Assembly (NCBI GenBank): GCA_020851015.1
Contig: JADZDN010000431.1
Coordinates: 1 to 6,745, forward strand
Length of the DNA stretch: 6,745 nt
From: Alphaproteobacteria bacterium
GTDB taxonomy: Bacteria; Pseudomonadota; Alphaproteobacteria; JAEULC01
Direction of reading: 5' to 3'
Positions 6,261-6,745 of the stretch are shown here, piece after piece. Both the position numbers and the translations under genes were made by a program. Numbering within the stretch: the first letter of the stretch is position 1; each line of letters starts with the position of its first letter. The notes under the pieces are model-generated. The model was not told where the DNA came from. It searched no databases and saw only the letters and a program-made list of their open reading frames with translations.

Positions 6261-6365
6261 CCCCGGAAGCCTTGCCTGTTCGCGGCCATCGGACTAAGTA
6301 GTCATATCGCGCGGCCCCTTCTGCCCGAAGGCCACCGCATCGCTGCTTGCAGGGAGCTTCGATCC

Positions 6366-6745
6366 ATGGCGACGACGAAAAAGCTGGGGCGTTCGGCATC
6401 CAAGGCCGCGCCCGCGGCCGCCGAGGAGTTGCTGCGCTACTACCGCCACATGCTGCTGATCCGTCGCTTCGAGGAGAAGGCCGGCCAGATGTACGGCATG
6501 GGGCTGATCGGCGGCTTCTGCCATCTCTACATCGGCCAGGAAGCCGTGGTCGTGGGCATGCAGTCAGTTCTCAAGCCCGTCGACAGCGTGATCACGTCCT
6601 ATCGCGACCATGGCCACATGCTGGCCTGCGTCATGGACCCGCGCGGCGTGATGGCCGAGCTGACCGGCCGCGCCGGCGGCTACTCCAAGGGCAAGGGCGG
6701 CTCGATGCACATGTTCAGCCGCGAGAAGGGCTTCTACGGCGGCCA
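6366..6745 (+). CDS. pdhA: Pyruvate dehydrogenase E1 component, alpha subunit, first 126 residues; 3' end outside window
   Basis: This is the alpha subunit of the thiamine-diphosphate-dependent E1 heterotetramer, which decarboxylates pyruvate and passes the acetyl group to the lipoyl domain of E2, giving acetyl-CoA. After an Ala/Lys-rich N-terminus (1-19), the sequence LLRYYRHMLLIRRFEEKAGQ (22-41), GGFCHLYIGQEAVVVG (49-64), ITSYRDHGHML (76-86) and TGRAGGYSKGKGGSMHMF (100-117) are signature blocks of alphaproteobacterial and mitochondrial-type E1 alpha. Branched-chain E1 alpha has different wording at these blocks. The ATG at 6366 is preceded by AGGGAG nine bases away. The frame runs open off the right edge; the usual length is about 330-350 residues, so about two thirds is missing. 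In alphaproteobacteria pdhB and the E2 gene normally follow. The frame shows no defect. Confidence 0.95.
   Translation, partial: MATTKKLGRSASKAAPAAAEELLRYYRHMLLIRRFEEKAGQMYGMGLIGGFCHLYIGQEAVVVGMQSVLKPVDSVITSYRDHGHMLACVMDPRGVMAELTGRAGGYSKGKGGSMHMFSREKGFYGG

Noticed and set aside
6313..6333. CCTTC-N5-GAAGG stem in the pdhA leader as a riboswitch or attenuator
   Set aside because: A single five-pair stem with no known riboswitch core around it; could be chance.

Overview
The window looks like chromosomal DNA of a GC-rich alphaproteobacterium (roughly two-thirds G+C by eye; Rhodospirillales-like or a related order, not resolvable from this sequence). The main argument is the gene set: the 3' part of enolase (eno), an alphaproteobacterial-style FtsB/DivIC septum protein and the 5' part of pyruvate dehydrogenase E1 alpha (pdhA) lie in the same order and on the same strand. 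In many alphaproteobacteria these three genes are close neighbours (eno, ftsB/divIC, pdhA).

Layout: 1-864 is the end of eno (+). 896-3036 is a minus-strand pair, a YbfB/YjiJ-type MFS exporter downstream of a LysR-type regulator. A 16-bp near-palindrome and a good -10-like hexamer lie between them, a plausible control site for the transporter. 3037-3244 holds the LysR upstream region, with several small dyads, and the ftsB upstream region. 3245-3610 is ftsB (+). 3637-4392 is a classical short-chain dehydrogenase (-), convergent with ftsB. 4393-4876 is a gap without a convincing gene. 4877-5356 is an Rnk-type (GreA C-terminal domain) protein (+), followed by a strong hairpin. 5357-5620 is GC-rich and structured. 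5621-6118 is an unrecognised single-pass membrane protein with a beta-rich, PPC-like outer domain (+). 6119-6365 is the pdhA upstream region with two adjacent perfect dyads next to an AT-rich -10-like block. 6366-6745 is the start of pdhA (+).

Functionally, eno and pdhA are consecutive central carbon steps (PEP formation, and pyruvate to acetyl-CoA, with pyruvate kinase between) and ftsB is a division gene. The remaining genes look like accessory cargo placed in two spots, eno|ftsB and ftsB|pdhA. I see no transposase, integrase, tRNA, rRNA, CRISPR array, phage gene or attachment-site duplication. I do not see a clearly new multi-gene system. The observations most worth following are the non-coding ones (the pdhA upstream dyads, the hairpin after rnk, the dyad between lysR and the transporter gene) and the PPC-like membrane protein.
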